Source of the DNA: Pseudomonadota bacterium
GTDB lineage: Bacteria; Pseudomonadota; Gammaproteobacteria; Burkholderiales; Rhodocyclaceae
NCBI GenBank assembly: GCA_018262195.1
Contig: JAGTRS010000007.1
Span: forward strand, 1 to 64,000
Direction of reading: 5' to 3'
Length of the DNA: 64,000 bases
Part shown: positions 1 to 10,650 of the stretch, piece after piece
How the letters are laid out: the number at the start of each line of letters is the position of its first letter
Numbering within the stretch: position 1 is the stretch's first letter
Notes under the pieces: model-generated
Told to the model about the DNA's origin: nothing
What the model saw: the letters and a program-made list of their open reading frames with translations, nothing else
The model's database searches: none
Program-made: the position numbers and the translations under genes

Positions 1-1242
1 CCAGTAATAGACGCCGGTCATCACGCCCATGATGCCGCCGGCGAACAGCGCGTAATGGAAGTGGGCGACGACGAAATAGCTGTGGTGGTACTGGGCGTCC
101 GCCGCGACGTCGGCAAGGATCAGGCCGGTCAGGCCGGCGATGCCGAACAGCACGATGAAGCCGACGGCGAACAGCATCGGCGTCTCAAAAGTCATCGCCC
201 CCTTCCACATGGTGGCGATCCAGCAGAAGAAGAGCACGGCCAGCGGCAGCGAAATGGCCATGGTGCTGAACATGAAGTAGACCAGCGCTGGTACCGGCAT
301 GCCGGCGGTGAAGAAGTGATGAGCCCAGACGACGACCGAGAGCAGACCGATGGCGATGAAACTGTAGACCTGCGCCTTGTAGCCGTAGGTCGGCTTGCGC
401 GAGAAGGTGGACAGCACGTGCGGCATCAGGCCCCAGACCGGCAGCAGCAGGATGTACACCTCGGGATGGCCGAAGAACCAGAACAGATGCTGGAAGAGGA
501 TGGGGTCGCCGCCACCGGCTGCATCGAAGAAATGCGTGCCGAAATGGCGGTCGGTGAGCAGCATGGTGACGGCCCCTGCCAGCACCGGCAGCGTGGCGAT
601 GAGAAGGAAAGCAGTGATCAGCCAGCCCCAGGCAAAGAGCGGCAGCTTCATCATGGTCATGCCCGGGGCACGCATGTTGAAGATGGTGACGATGATGTTG
701 ATCGAGCCCATGATCGACGAGATGCCGAGGATATGTACGGCAAGGATGGCAAAATCGACCCCCATGCCGCCCTGCACCGACAGCGGCGCGTAGAAGGTCC
801 AGCCCGTGGCCAGGGCGCCGTCGCCGATGCCGAACAGGGCCAGCGTGAAGGGCAGGGTGAGCAGGATGGCGGCTGGCGGTAGCAGCCAGAACCCCCAGTT
901 GTTGAGACGGGGCAGCGCCATGTCGGGGGCGCCGATCATCAGCGGCAGCATCCAGTTGGCGAAGCCGGTGGCGGCCGGCATCAGCGCCGCAAAGATCATC
1001 ACCAGCGCATGCACGCCGATGAGCTGGTTGAAGAACTCCGGCTTCATGAGTTGCAGGCCGGGCTGGAAAAGTTCGGCCCGGACGGCGAGGATCATCAGGC
1101 CGCCTACAAAGAACATGATCAGCGAGAAGGTCAGGTACATCGTGCCGATGTCCTTGTGATTCGTCGTCGTCAGCCAGCGCATCAGGCCGCCAGGATAATG
1201 TTCGGCCGGGTGTTCGGCAGCGTGGGTGGTGGCTGTGCTCAT
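1..1242 (-). CDS. ctaD: Cytochrome c oxidase subunit I (3' end outside window)
   Basis: Catalytic subunit of an aa3/caa3-type haem-copper oxidase, which reduces O2 at the haem a3-CuB centre in the inner membrane and pumps protons. The reverse strand reads open from an ATG at 1242 to the window edge without a stop (414 codons), so roughly the last fifth of a usual 520-540 residue protein is missing. Visible family motifs are TNHKDIGT near the N-terminus, GHPEVYILLLP near residue 259 (CuB histidine and the His-Tyr pair), an HHFF pair, and HFHYALF near the break (haem ligands). The gene starts 10 bp after the ctaC stop, so the two are one operon. Identity is certain. The start is supported by the short gap and the length of the N-terminus. 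Confidence 0.97.
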   Translation of the reverse strand, partial: MSTATTHAAEHPAEHYPGGLMRWLTTTNHKDIGTMYLTFSLIMFFVGGLMILAVRAELFQPGLQLMKPEFFNQLIGVHALVMIFAALMPAATGFANWMLPLMIGAPDMALPRLNNWGFWLLPPAAILLTLPFTLALFGIGDGALATGWTFYAPLSVQGGMGVDFAILAVHILGISSIMGSINIIVTIFNMRAPGMTMMKLPLFAWGWLITAFLLIATLPVLAGAVTMLLTDRHFGTHFFDAAGGGDPILFQHLFWFFGHPEVYILLLPVWGLMPHVLSTFSRKPTYGYKAQVYSFIAIGLLSVVVWAHHFFTAGMPVPALVYFMFSTMAISLPLAVLFFCWIATMWKGAMTFETPMLFAVGFIVLFGIAGLTGLILADVAADAQYHHSYFVVAHFHYALFAGGIMGVMTGVYYW

Positions 1243-1252
1243 CGCTCGTCTC

Positions 1253-2467
1253 CTAGCGCAGGGACTTGATCTGGGCAGGCTGGATCATGTCGCCCATCTG
1301 GTTGCCGAAACTGTTGCGTTCGTAGGTGATGACTGCCGCCAGTTCGACATCGGACAGGCTGGCGGCGAAGGCCTGCATGGCTGTGCCGGCCTTGCCGTGC
1401 AGGACCCGGTCGACGTGGCTGTCCTTGATCACCTTGCCGTTCATGTCGAGTAGCGGCCCACTAACGATCTTGCTGCCAGCCAGCGCCGGGAAGGCTGGCG
1501 GCAAACCCTTGCCGTCGGGCTGGTGGCAGGCGGCGCAAACCTTTTCATAGACCGCCTTGCCTTCGGCGACCAGTTCGTCCTTGCTCCAGGTCCGGTCGGC
1601 ACCGCCCGCTGCGGCCTTGGCTTCGGCTTTTTGTGCTTCCACCCAGGCGAGATACTCGGGTTCCGGTACGGCATGAACGACCACCGGCATGAAACCGTGG
1701 TCCTTGCCGCACAACTCGGCGCACTGGCCACGATAGATCCCAGGCTTTTCGATCAGCACCCAGGTTTCGCGCAGGAAGCCGGGAATGGCATCGCGCTTGA
1801 CGCCGAATTGCGGCACCCACCAGGTATGGATCACGTCGGTCGAGGTGAGCAGGATGCGCACCTTCTTGCCGACAGGCAGCACGACCGGCTTGTCGACTTC
1901 GAGCAGGTAATGCTCGCCCTTGGCCTCGGCATTGCTGATCTGGTCGCGTGGCGTGGCCAGCGTGCTGATGAACTTGATGCCGGATTCCGGGTACTCGTAT
2001 TGCCACTTCCATTGCATGCCGGTGACCTTGAGCACCATGTCGGCCTTGGTCTGGGTGTCTTCCATGTTTATGATGGCCTGCACGGCAGGGATACCCATCA
2101 GCACGAAGTCGATGAAAAGCAGGATGGCGAAGGGAATCAACGCCCAAAACCATTGCAGGGCGCCAGTCGGCCCGGTGAACTTGGCAGGCGCATGGCCGCT
2201 GCTTTTACGGTGCTTGATCATCGAGTAAATCATGATGGCGAAGACCACCACGAACAGGATGGTGATGATCAGCATGAACTCGTTGTGGATGTGCAGCGTT
2301 TCCCGGGCGATGGGCGTGACCGGCTCGGGGAAATTAAATTTGTACTCAGCGCTGGCTACAGCCGGCAAGAGCAGGACAGTGGGCGGGAAAAGGCTGCGCA
2401 GCAGCCGGGCAACAGAATTTTGGTCTGCGCCTTGCGCAACCTGAGTCTCAAGCGTACAACTCGCCAT
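1253..2467 (-). CDS. ctaC: Cytochrome c oxidase subunit II with fused cytochrome c domain (caa3 type)
   Basis: Subunit II carries the CuA centre that takes electrons from cytochrome c. The 404 residues hold a signal peptide ending around VASA (about residue 40), two membrane helices, and the CuA domain with HTWWVP near residue 213 and CAELCGKDHGFM near 247-258 (two Cys, His, Met ligands). They also hold a C-terminal class I cytochrome c domain with haem motif CAACH near 310-314. The fused haem domain makes this a caa3-type subunit and explains the length beyond the usual 230-300. The ATG at 2467 has a GGGAGGG-like ribosome site six bases upstream. It is the first gene of ctaC-ctaD and is divergent from sco. 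Confidence 0.96.
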   Translation of the reverse strand: MASCTLETQVAQGADQNSVARLLRSLFPPTVLLLPAVASAEYKFNFPEPVTPIARETLHIHNEFMLIITILFVVVFAIMIYSMIKHRKSSGHAPAKFTGPTGALQWFWALIPFAILLFIDFVLMGIPAVQAIINMEDTQTKADMVLKVTGMQWKWQYEYPESGIKFISTLATPRDQISNAEAKGEHYLLEVDKPVVLPVGKKVRILLTSTDVIHTWWVPQFGVKRDAIPGFLRETWVLIEKPGIYRGQCAELCGKDHGFMPVVVHAVPEPEYLAWVEAQKAEAKAAAGGADRTWSKDELVAEGKAVYEKVCAACHQPDGKGLPPAFPALAGSKIVSGPLLDMNGKVIKDSHVDRVLHGKAGTAMQAFAASLSDVELAAVITYERNSFGNQMGDMIQPAQIKSLR

Positions 2468-2546
2468 TCTGTTCCCTCCCCTTGTGAGAACCGACCTCAG
2501 GGTTGAGAATCAATGTTCCTGAATTAGTTCAGAAATATTTTTCACG

Positions 2547-3128
2547 ATGAAACGCCGACTCTTTCTTGCCCTGTCTGCCACTGCCTTGCTGGCCTGCAAC
2601 CGGCCGCCAGTTACGTTTCGAAATACGGATCTGACCGGCGCCACTTTCGGGCGTCAGCTAACGCTGGTCGACCACCTTGGTCAGCAGAGATCGCTGACCG
2701 ATTTTCAGGGCAAGGCTACAGTGGTGTTCTTTGGCTACACGTCCTGCCCGGATATTTGCCCGACCATGCTGGGCCGGCTGTCGGATGTGATGAAGACGCT
2801 GGGTGGAGATGCGGAGCGGGTGCAGGTACTGTTCGTCACGGTCGATCCTGAGCGCGACAGTGCTGGTCGTCTGAAGGATTTTGTGCCGTGGTTCAATCCG
2901 ACATTTCTTGGCTTGCGCGGTGATGCAGCACAAATCAAGGCGGCCACTCAAGAGTTTCGCGTCTTTGCAGCGCGCAAACCGGTTGAAGGCGAGCTTGGCT
3001 ATGTCATCGACCATTCGACGGGTGCCTATGTGTTCGATCCGGCCGGTCGTCTGCGGCTCTATGTCAAGGATACGAACAGTGTTGATGACATCGCTGCCGA
3101 CATCTGCCTGTTACTGCAGGGGAACTAG
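2547..3128 (+). CDS. SCO1/SenC-type copper chaperone lipoprotein
   Basis: Thioredoxin-fold copper chaperone that helps insert copper into the CuA site of oxidase subunit II. The N-terminus MKRRLFLALSATALLAC is a lipoprotein signal with Cys at residue 17, so the protein should be anchored on the periplasmic face. The copper ligands are visible as Cys67-x3-Cys71 in TSCPDICP and His156 in VIDHS, the full Sco triad. At 193 residues it has normal family length. It lies divergent to ctaC across a 79-bp gap that must hold both promoters, which fits a role in maturing that oxidase. Confidence 0.93.
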   Translation: MKRRLFLALSATALLACNRPPVTFRNTDLTGATFGRQLTLVDHLGQQRSLTDFQGKATVVFFGYTSCPDICPTMLGRLSDVMKTLGGDAERVQVLFVTVDPERDSAGRLKDFVPWFNPTFLGLRGDAAQIKAATQEFRVFAARKPVEGELGYVIDHSTGAYVFDPAGRLRLYVKDTNSVDDIAADICLLLQGN

Positions 3129-3194
3129 GGCGAGTCCCCCCAGCGGCGCTATACTTGCCGCCCTTCCGAACCCGATTTTCCTGGCCTGCGTTTT

Positions 3195-4212
<1,018 letters not shown>

Positions 4213-4943
4213 AGCGGCTGCCCGTTCGGGCCGAAGCTGTTTTCGTGAACCGTGATCTTGCCGCCAGCGTCTTGCCAGACCAGCGTTGACGCCCGTGTGC
4301 CATAGGTTTCCGATTTGACGAAAATGGCCGACAGGAGGCGTTCCCACTCGATCGGCACACCTGTGCTGGGCAGGTTCTTGTCGGCGACGATGCTCTGGTC
4401 GGACAACAGGTCGAAGAACGCTGATTCATCGGGCAAGCCAGGCAGGGCTTCGGCGAAGCGTTCGCGAGCTTGCAGCAGTTTTGGCCAAGGACTGTCCAGC
4501 AGCTGATTGGATAGGCCATAGACGCCAGGAGCCAATGTGCGTGGCTCATCCTCGCGGTTGGAGCAGTAGACCAGCGAATCGTTATCGCTCAGCAGCAAAT
4601 TGAAGCCGGAGTACTGAGCGTAATCGATCTGCGAGGCGTATTCGCTGGCAGCTACTGTAGTTGTCAGAAAATTCCGTGTAAGCGCGCCACGTGAGCGTAG
4701 CCCCTTGGTCATGCCTGGTTCCCGAACATTGGTTACTGCCGCGAAGCGGCCAATGTCGGTGATGCCCAGCCAGGTTCCGCCAGCTTCAAGATCGAGTCCA
4801 CCAATGACCTGCGGTACATCTGGCCAGCGGGCCATAGCGGCGGTGGGGCGGGCGTAGAACTCGTCACGGTTGGCGGCGACGACCAGCGGGTAGTCTGGAT
4901 GAACCCGCCAGCCGACGACGATCAAGCACATTATTACAACGAT

Positions 4944-5963
4944 TTAAGACGGATTGACTGCTGCAGCCTGGACGGTTGGGCCCTCGAGCGAACCGAGACG
5001 GACATTGCCCGCGAAATTGCTCTGGACGACCGCCAGCGCTTCGTAGCCACCAGCCGGCGAGGGTGCTACGGTCATCACCATGCCGCAGGATTGATCCGGA
5101 TTATCCGGGGAGTGCAGAATATCGCCGGCCTTGAGCACCTGCGCGCTGTTCACGCGATGCAGGTGGCGCTTGACCTTACCGAGGTACTGCGTGCGTGCAA
5201 CGATTTCCTGACCCGGATAACAGCCTTTGTGAAAACTGACGCCACCAATTTTCTCGAAGTCGGCCATCTGCGGCACGAACTCCTCCTTCGTCGCCAGCGT
5301 GACCAGCGGGAAAGCAGCCTGCACATCGAGCCAGCGCCAGACAGGCAGGCCGGCTGGGCGAGCCTTGATGGTCAGCTTTTGCCACAATGCTGCCATGGCC
5401 GACTCCGGCGCAACTACCAGCAGGCGGCTCTGGTCAAGGCGGATAACTGTTGCGCCATTTGAGCTGGCTGCAGCCATGGCCTCGGTCGGGCAGGGCAGCG
5501 CTGCATCGGCCAGCGCCTCGGGCGCTTGAGGACCCGAGAGACCCAGCATGACGACACTATCGGTCAGTGATGCAAGCTTGACCTTGGAGCGCAAAACGAA
5601 CATTTGCAGACGTTTTTGCGTGGCCTCCTGCAAATCGGCGGAAAGGGCCAGCAAATAGCTTTCACCCTGACGCCAGGCGAGAAAGCTGGCCTGCATGCGA
5701 CCCTTGGCGGTGCACCAGCCGGCATGTTGCGCCTGGTTCTCCGGCAGATGATTGATGTCGCTGGTGAATTGGCTGTGCAGGAAAGCCTTGGCATCTTCAC
5801 CGGTGGCTTCGATCAGCCCCAGATGGGTCAGCGGAACGACAACGGTTTTTTGCGTTGCGGCCTGCAGTTCGCCTGCGGCATCGCCAAAATTGAGAAGCTC
5901 GGCCGAATCGGCGTCGAAGACACCTTCGGCTGATTCCAAAAAGCTGCGCCAGTGGGGATTCAT
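4944..5963 (-). CDS. ygfZ: Folate-binding Fe-S cluster repair protein YgfZ
   Basis: YgfZ/IBA57 family, a tetrahydrofolate-dependent protein needed for a subset of Fe-S enzymes such as MiaB. The hallmark KGCYPGQE with its conserved Cys248 lies at about 246-253, followed by RTQYLGKVKRH. The ATG at 5963 (339 residues, MNPHWRSFL) is preceded by AGGAG at good spacing, so I reject the longer frame from 6029. It is divergent from mltG. A TATAAT-like box on the minus strand lies at 5989-5994. Confidence 0.93.
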   Translation of the reverse strand: MNPHWRSFLESAEGVFDADSAELLNFGDAAGELQAATQKTVVVPLTHLGLIEATGEDAKAFLHSQFTSDINHLPENQAQHAGWCTAKGRMQASFLAWRQGESYLLALSADLQEATQKRLQMFVLRSKVKLASLTDSVVMLGLSGPQAPEALADAALPCPTEAMAAASSNGATVIRLDQSRLLVVAPESAMAALWQKLTIKARPAGLPVWRWLDVQAAFPLVTLATKEEFVPQMADFEKIGGVSFHKGCYPGQEIVARTQYLGKVKRHLHRVNSAQVLKAGDILHSPDNPDQSCGMVMTVAPSPAGGYEALAVVQSNFAGNVRLGSLEGPTVQAAAVNPS

Positions 5964-6055
5964 GGGGGCTCCTGATAGGGTTTCGGATATTATATCGCTC
6001 GTTATAACGTGCTCGTTCCACACGGGCAAGACCTCCTTGCAGCCGACGAGTTCCC

Positions 6056-7051
6056 GTGCGCACCCTGACCAAGATTCTATTCGCTGTTTTTGTGCTGTTT
6101 GCGATCGCCGCTGGTGGGCTGTGGTGGTGGGCCAATCAGCCGCTGGCTCTGCGTACGTCCCCGCTTGATTTTCATGTTTCGGCCGGCAGCAGTCTGCGCT
6201 CGGCGATTACCCAGATGCGGGAGGCCGGTATGGAGGTCGAGCCAAACTTGCTCGCTCTACTGGCTCGGGCCAAGCGGGCCGATACGGCGATCAAGGCCGG
6301 CAGCTATGCGGTTAACGAAGGGGTTACCCCGAGCCAATTGCTCGACAAGTTGCTCAAGGGCAAGGTGACTCAGGGCGAGTTGACGCTGGTTGAAGGCTGG
6401 ACTTTTCGCCAGTGGCGGGCGAGGCTGGATAAACACCCGGATCTTAAGCACGAATTGCTTGGTTTGAGCGAAGCGCAAATCATCGAGAAGCTGGGTTTGA
6501 AGCTCGGCAGCCTGGAAGGGCAGTTGTTTCCGGATACTTACCTGTTTGACAAACAATCCAGCGATCTTGAGCTTCTGGCGCGAGCCCAACGGGCCATGCA
6601 GCGCAAACTTGATGCAGAATGGACTAGCCGCTCTGCCGACCTTCCTTACAAGACTCCGAACGAAGCGCTGATCATGGCCTCCATCGTCGAGAAAGAAACG
6701 GGACGTGAGGCTGATCGGCAACTGGTTGCGGCGGTTTTCGTCAATCGCTTGCGTATGGGGATGTTGCTGCAGACGGATCCAACCGTGATCTACGGCATCG
6801 GTGAAAAATTCGATGGCAACCTGAGAAAGCGGGATCTGCTCACGGACACCCCGTACAATACCTACACCCGTCCTGGCTTGCCTCCAACGCCGATTGCGAT
6901 GCCGGGGCAGGCTTCGATCAGGGCGGCACTGAATCCAGCCCCTAGCGATGTCATCTATTTCGTGGCCCGTGGCGATGGCAGCAGCGAATTTTCCAGGACG
7001 CTGGACGAACACAACCGGGCGGTAAATAAATATCAGAGAGGTGGGAAGTGA
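6056..7051 (+). CDS. mltG: Endolytic transglycosylase MltG
   Basis: Inner-membrane lytic transglycosylase that cuts nascent glycan strands and is thought to set their length. The start is GTG at 6056. One N-terminal membrane helix (about 5-27) is followed by the YceG/LysM-like and catalytic domains. The catalytic glutamate lies in SIVEKETG (Glu212), and the family block [15 protein letters not shown] follows. Length 331 fits E. coli MltG (340). It opens the run mltG-tmk-holB-pilZ-tatD, overlapping tmk by four bases (GTGA). Confidence 0.96.
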   Translation: MRTLTKILFAVFVLFAIAAGGLWWWANQPLALRTSPLDFHVSAGSSLRSAITQMREAGMEVEPNLLALLARAKRADTAIKAGSYAVNEGVTPSQLLDKLLKGKVTQGELTLVEGWTFRQWRARLDKHPDLKHELLGLSEAQIIEKLGLKLGSLEGQLFPDTYLFDKQSSDLELLARAQRAMQRKLDAEWTSRSADLPYKTPNEALIMASIVEKETGREADRQLVAAVFVNRLRMGMLLQTDPTVIYGIGEKFDGNLRKRDLLTDTPYNTYTRPGLPPTPIAMPGQASIRAALNPAPSDVIYFVARGDGSSEFSRTLDEHNRAVNKYQRGGK

Positions 7052-7662
7052 AAGGTAAATTCATCACTTTCGAAGGCATTGACGGTGCGGGTAAGAGCAG
7101 CCACGTCGAATGGTTGGCTGAATTGCTGCGAGAGCGCGGGATCGTTGTTCATGTGACACGCGAACCAGGCGGGACAGAACTCGGCGAAAAACTGCGCGAA
7201 CTGTTGCTTAACGAACCGATGCATCTGGAAACCGAGACGCTGCTGATGTTTGCAGCTCGTCGCGAACATCTGGCTCGCTTGATTGAGCCGGCACTCGGAC
7301 GGGGCGAATGGGTGGTTTGTGATCGTTTCAGCGATGCCACCTATGCTTACCAGGGCGGCGGCCGTGGTCTGGACAGGGCAAAATTCCTGACGCTCGAACA
7401 TTGGGTTCATGGACATCTGCAACCCGATCTGACACTTTTGTTCGATTTGCCGCTAGACGTTGCCCGCGAGCGCATCGTGCTGGCCAATCGCGTGCTCGAC
7501 AAATTTGAGCAGGAGCGCGTTGATTTTCATGAACGTGTCCGCCAGGCTTACCTGGAAAGGGCGCATACAAGCCCATCACGAATCCGGGTGGTTGATGCGA
7601 ATCAGACCCTTGAAAATATTCGTAAACAACTTGAACAGATTGTTTCAACCGATTGTTTATGA
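7048..7662 (+). CDS. tmk: Thymidylate kinase
   Basis: Phosphorylates dTMP to dTDP. The P-loop GIDGAGKSS lies at residues 10-18, the DR motif appears in [18 protein letters not shown], and the length (204) is normal. The start is GTG 7048 inside the mltG stop (GTGA). The end overlaps the holB start as ATGA. These overlaps show strict translational coupling through this operon. Confidence 0.97.
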   Translation: MKGKFITFEGIDGAGKSSHVEWLAELLRERGIVVHVTREPGGTELGEKLRELLLNEPMHLETETLLMFAARREHLARLIEPALGRGEWVVCDRFSDATYAYQGGGRGLDRAKFLTLEHWVHGHLQPDLTLLFDLPLDVARERIVLANRVLDKFEQERVDFHERVRQAYLERAHTSPSRIRVVDANQTLENIRKQLEQIVSTDCL

Positions 7663-8678
7663 ATGTAATTGAACTTCATTCAAAAGTTTGGGCAGGCTTG
7701 CAGGCAAGGCGAGAGCGTCTGCCGCATTCCTTGTTGCTGGTTGGGCAAAAGGGTCTCGGTAAATTCGAGTTGGCGCGTCGTTTTGCCGCTGGTTTGTTGT
7801 GTGAGGCGCCACAGGCGAACGGTCAGGCTTGTGGAAAGTGCCTGGCCTGCAACTGGTTTGAGCAAGGGAATCACCCGGATTTTCGTCTGTTGCAACCGGA
7901 TGCGCTTGGCGAGGATGTCGAAGTCGAAGATGGCAAGAAAAAGCCGAGTCAGCAGATCACTATCGACCAGGTTCGGGCGCTTGATGAGTTCTTCAATGTC
8001 GGAACGCACCGGGGTGGTTTGCGGATTGTCATCGTTAATCCGACCGAAGCAATGAACCGAAGCACGGCAAATTCTCTTCTTAAAACACTTGAAGAACCAT
8101 CCGCAGATACCTTGTTTTTATTGGTATCCAGCGAGCCTATGCGTTTGCTCCCAACGATTCGAAGCCGTTGCCAGGTGGTTCCCGTACCAGTGCCGGCCAC
8201 GAAGCTTGCAGGCAAAATATTGACGGACGAAGGGCTGCAGCAATCCGAACGTTGGCTGGCGCTGGCTGGTGGTTCGCCGGCATTGGCACTGGACCTCGCC
8301 GCCTCCGGTCAGAGCGCCTGGATTGAACTATTGGTCGCACGATTGGGCAAGGGCCGGCATGCGGATGCATTGGCGATGGCGGCTGAGCTGGAAAAAGCGG
8401 TCAAGGACAGCAAGGGGAAGCTCTTGCTGAAGCATGTTGTCGAAGGGGTACAAAAATGGCTGGTCGATTTGACGCTGGCCAAGAATGGCATGCCCGTGCG
8501 TTATTTTCTGCCGCAACAGCCCACAATTTCAGGGCTGGCTGATATGATTCCTGCTGCGCGGCTGATACAGTCCTATCGAGCCGTAATATCGCGCCGCCAG
8601 GAGGCAGAGCAGCCGCTAAATGCGCGCCTCTTTCTGGAAGGCCTCTTTCTGGATTATCGAGCCCTGTTTGCCAATTGA
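7659..8678 (+). CDS. holB: DNA polymerase III delta-prime subunit
   Basis: Clamp-loader subunit. ATG 7659 (MNVIELHSK, 339 residues) overlaps the tmk stop as ATGA and is preferred over the in-frame TTG at 7653. Motifs are a degenerate Walker A ([11 protein letters not shown], about 29-39), zinc-binding cysteines in the 48-64 stretch (CGKCLAC), and the SRC arginine-finger motif in IRSRCQ. The order tmk-holB-pilZ-tatD is the classical beta/gamma-proteobacterial arrangement. Confidence 0.95.
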   Translation: MNVIELHSKVWAGLQARRERLPHSLLLVGQKGLGKFELARRFAAGLLCEAPQANGQACGKCLACNWFEQGNHPDFRLLQPDALGEDVEVEDGKKKPSQQITIDQVRALDEFFNVGTHRGGLRIVIVNPTEAMNRSTANSLLKTLEEPSADTLFLLVSSEPMRLLPTIRSRCQVVPVPVPATKLAGKILTDEGLQQSERWLALAGGSPALALDLAASGQSAWIELLVARLGKGRHADALAMAAELEKAVKDSKGKLLLKHVVEGVQKWLVDLTLAKNGMPVRYFLPQQPTISGLADMIPAARLIQSYRAVISRRQEAEQPLNARLFLEGLFLDYRALFAN

Positions 8679-8684
8679 TCAACG

Positions 8685-9047
8685 ATGAGTGAAGCAAAAC
8701 CCGCTCCCCAGCGCCCGAGCGTTCTCTCGCTGAACATCAATTCGAAATCCGCCCTATATGCTGCATTCATGCCGCATTTGCGAGCGGGAGGTATCTTTAT
8801 TCCGACAACTAGAAGCTACAAAATTGGCGATGAAGTCTTCATGCTTCTGTCGTTGATGGATGATCCAGCCAAGTTGCCAATCGCCGGCACCGTGGTCTGG
8901 ATTACGCCGGCTGGTGCGCAGAATGGTCGGGCGCAAGGTATCGGCGTGCATTTCAACAATGACGAAAGTGGTCAGGAAGCGCGGCGCAAGATTGAGGGGC
9001 TGCTCGGCGGCGTCATGCAATCTGCCCGGCCAACGCACACGCTCTGA
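8685..9047 (+). CDS. pilZ: PilZ domain protein (type IV pilus PilZ type)
   Basis: A 120-residue PilZ-domain protein. The arginine-rich RxxxR c-di-GMP motif usual in PilZ receptors is absent from the N-terminus. This matches the original Pseudomonas PilZ, which sits in the same holB-pilZ-tatD context, works in type IV pilus assembly and does not bind c-di-GMP. The beta-barrel core with GTVVWITP and GIGVHF is clear. It starts 6 bp after holB. Confidence 0.9.
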   Translation: MSEAKPAPQRPSVLSLNINSKSALYAAFMPHLRAGGIFIPTTRSYKIGDEVFMLLSLMDDPAKLPIAGTVVWITPAGAQNGRAQGIGVHFNNDESGQEARRKIEGLLGGVMQSARPTHTL

Positions 9048-9056
9048 TCGGCCACA

Positions 9057-9830
9057 ATGCTGGTCGACTCCCACTGTCACCTTGATTTCCCGGATCTGGC
9101 CAATCGAATGCCAGATGTACTTCAGCGCATGCAGGAAAACCTGGTCGCGCTGGCTGTCTGCATTGGCGTCAATCTGGAAGACTTCCCCAAGGTTCTGGCG
9201 TTGGCCGAACAAGAGCCACGCCTGTTCGCTACCGTCGGCGTTCATCCGGAATACACCGATGTCGAAGAGCCTGGCGAAGATCGTCTGGTAGAACTCGCCG
9301 CGCACCCCAAGGTCATCGCAATCGGGGAAACCGGGCTCGACTACTATTGGCAAAAGGACCAACCGGAATGGCAGCGAGATCGTTTTCGCACACATATCCG
9401 GGCCGCCAAACGTTGTGGCAAGCCGCTCGTGGTGCATACCCGGGATTCTGCGGTTGATACGCTCAGAGTACTCAAGGAAGAGGGGGCTGGCGCGGTTGGT
9501 GGTGTGATGCATTGCTTCACCGAAAATTGGGAAATAGCCAGCCAAGCCCTTGACCTGGGTTTTTATCTCTCTTTTTCAGGCATTGTTACATTCAAGAACG
9601 CTACCGTCGTCAAGGAAGTCGCGCAGAAATGCCCGCTTGATCGTATTCTCGTGGAAACCGATGCGCCGTATCTGGCCCCCGTTCCTTACCGGGGAAAGCC
9701 TAACGAGCCAGCCTATGTTCATTATGTCGCCGAAGAAATTGCTCGCCTGCGCGGGATCTCGCTTGAAGAGATTTCCAAGGCGACGACCGATAATTTCTTC
9801 CGCTTGTTCAAACACGCTCGCCGTCTGTGA
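9057..9830 (+). CDS. TatD/YcfH family metal-dependent hydrolase
   Basis: TatD-family nuclease/hydrolase with a TIM-barrel metal site. Motifs are DSHCHLDF at residues 3-10, GVHPEY, GETGLDYYW, VHTRDS, MHCFTE and the late ETDAPYL. Length 257 is typical. It starts 9 bp after pilZ. Its stop overlaps a GTG start of the ankyrin gene (GTGA at 9827). In E. coli terms it is closer to YcfH, which shares this neighbourhood, than to TatD proper. Confidence 0.94.
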   Translation: MLVDSHCHLDFPDLANRMPDVLQRMQENLVALAVCIGVNLEDFPKVLALAEQEPRLFATVGVHPEYTDVEEPGEDRLVELAAHPKVIAIGETGLDYYWQKDQPEWQRDRFRTHIRAAKRCGKPLVVHTRDSAVDTLRVLKEEGAGAVGGVMHCFTENWEIASQALDLGFYLSFSGIVTFKNATVVKEVAQKCPLDRILVETDAPYLAPVPYRGKPNEPAYVHYVAEEIARLRGISLEEISKATTDNFFRLFKHARRL

Positions 9831-10495
9831 AAACCATGAAAAAAACCTTGTTGACCGCTGTCTTTGCCTTGGCCTTTCCTGTTCTGGTCTGTGCTGCAAC
9901 CTATGATGACCTGATCAGCTCAGCCAAGATGGGTGATGCCAAAGGGGTGGCCGAGCTGGTGCAGAAAGGCGCTTCGATCGATACGACTGATATCGATGGC
10001 AATACGCTGCTGATGTTGGCAGCTCGCGATGGCCATGCCGATTTGGTCGGCTACCTGATCAAGAATCGCGCCAAACTCAATGCGCGTAATTCGGCTGGAG
10101 ATACAGCGTTGCGGCTCGCTGCCTTCCGTGGCCATCTCAAGGTGGTTGAATTGTTGTTGGCGGGGGGCGCTGGCGTCAATATGACGGGCTGGACGCCGCT
10201 GGCCTACGCGGCCTTCAGTGGGCATCTCGAGATTGCCAGGGTGCTGATCAATGCAGGGGCAGATGTCAATGCGCCCAGCGAGAACGGCACAACCCCCTTG
10301 ATCGCCGCCGCCCGTAGCGGACATGCCGAGATTGTTCAGTTGCTGCTGGGTAAAAAGGCTGACCCGAACCGGAAACTTGATACCGGTGAAACTGCACTTG
10401 ATATTGCGCTAAGGAACAAGAATACCGACATCGGTGACGCATTGCGGCGTGCCGGCGGCGTCTCGGGGCGCTCGGTGACTATAGAGGTCAGATAG
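9827..10495 (+). CDS. Secreted ankyrin-repeat protein
   Basis: About 220 residues with a signal peptide (MKKTLLTAVFALAFPVLVCA) and then five to six ankyrin repeats, seen as repeating units such as GNTLLMLAARDGHADLVGYLI and GWTPLAYAAFSGHLEIARVLI. It is probably periplasmic and binds proteins. The partner is unknown. GTG 9827 overlaps the tatD stop. ATG 9836 is an equally good start that loses three residues, and neither has a clear ribosome site. A hairpin terminator follows about 65 bp downstream. Confidence 0.88.
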   Translation: MKTMKKTLLTAVFALAFPVLVCAATYDDLISSAKMGDAKGVAELVQKGASIDTTDIDGNTLLMLAARDGHADLVGYLIKNRAKLNARNSAGDTALRLAAFRGHLKVVELLLAGGAGVNMTGWTPLAYAAFSGHLEIARVLINAGADVNAPSENGTTPLIAAARSGHAEIVQLLLGKKADPNRKLDTGETALDIALRNKNTDIGDALRRAGGVSGRSVTIEVR

Positions 10496-10559
10496 GCTCT
10501 GGCCGGCAAGATCTTGCTTGTAGCCTTCATGTGTGTGCCATGCTCAGCCTGATTTCGTA

Positions 10560-10583
10560 AGCCCCACGGTGTGGGGCTTTGGG
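10560..10583 (+). terminator. Hairpin terminator after the mltG-tatD-ankyrin operon
   Basis: AGCCCCAC (10560-10567) pairs with GTGGGGCT (10571-10578) around a GGT loop, giving an 8-bp GC-rich stem. Only three Ts follow before a G-run, so it is a strong hairpin with a weak U-tract. Confidence 0.55.
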
Positions 10584-10650
10584 GGAATAAATAGGCTAGG
10601 TTGATTGGCAGGGAGCGATCAGTAGCATGTCGTGCTGAGCCCGGAACTGA

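Noticed and set aside
55-882. 275-codon plus-strand frame at the window start
   Set aside because: It is antisense to subunit I of the oxidase, which reads open to the window edge with all haem-ligand motifs.
6000-6009. CGTTATAACG palindrome between ygfZ and mltG
   Set aside because: Only 10 bp and AT-centred. Not enough to claim an operator.
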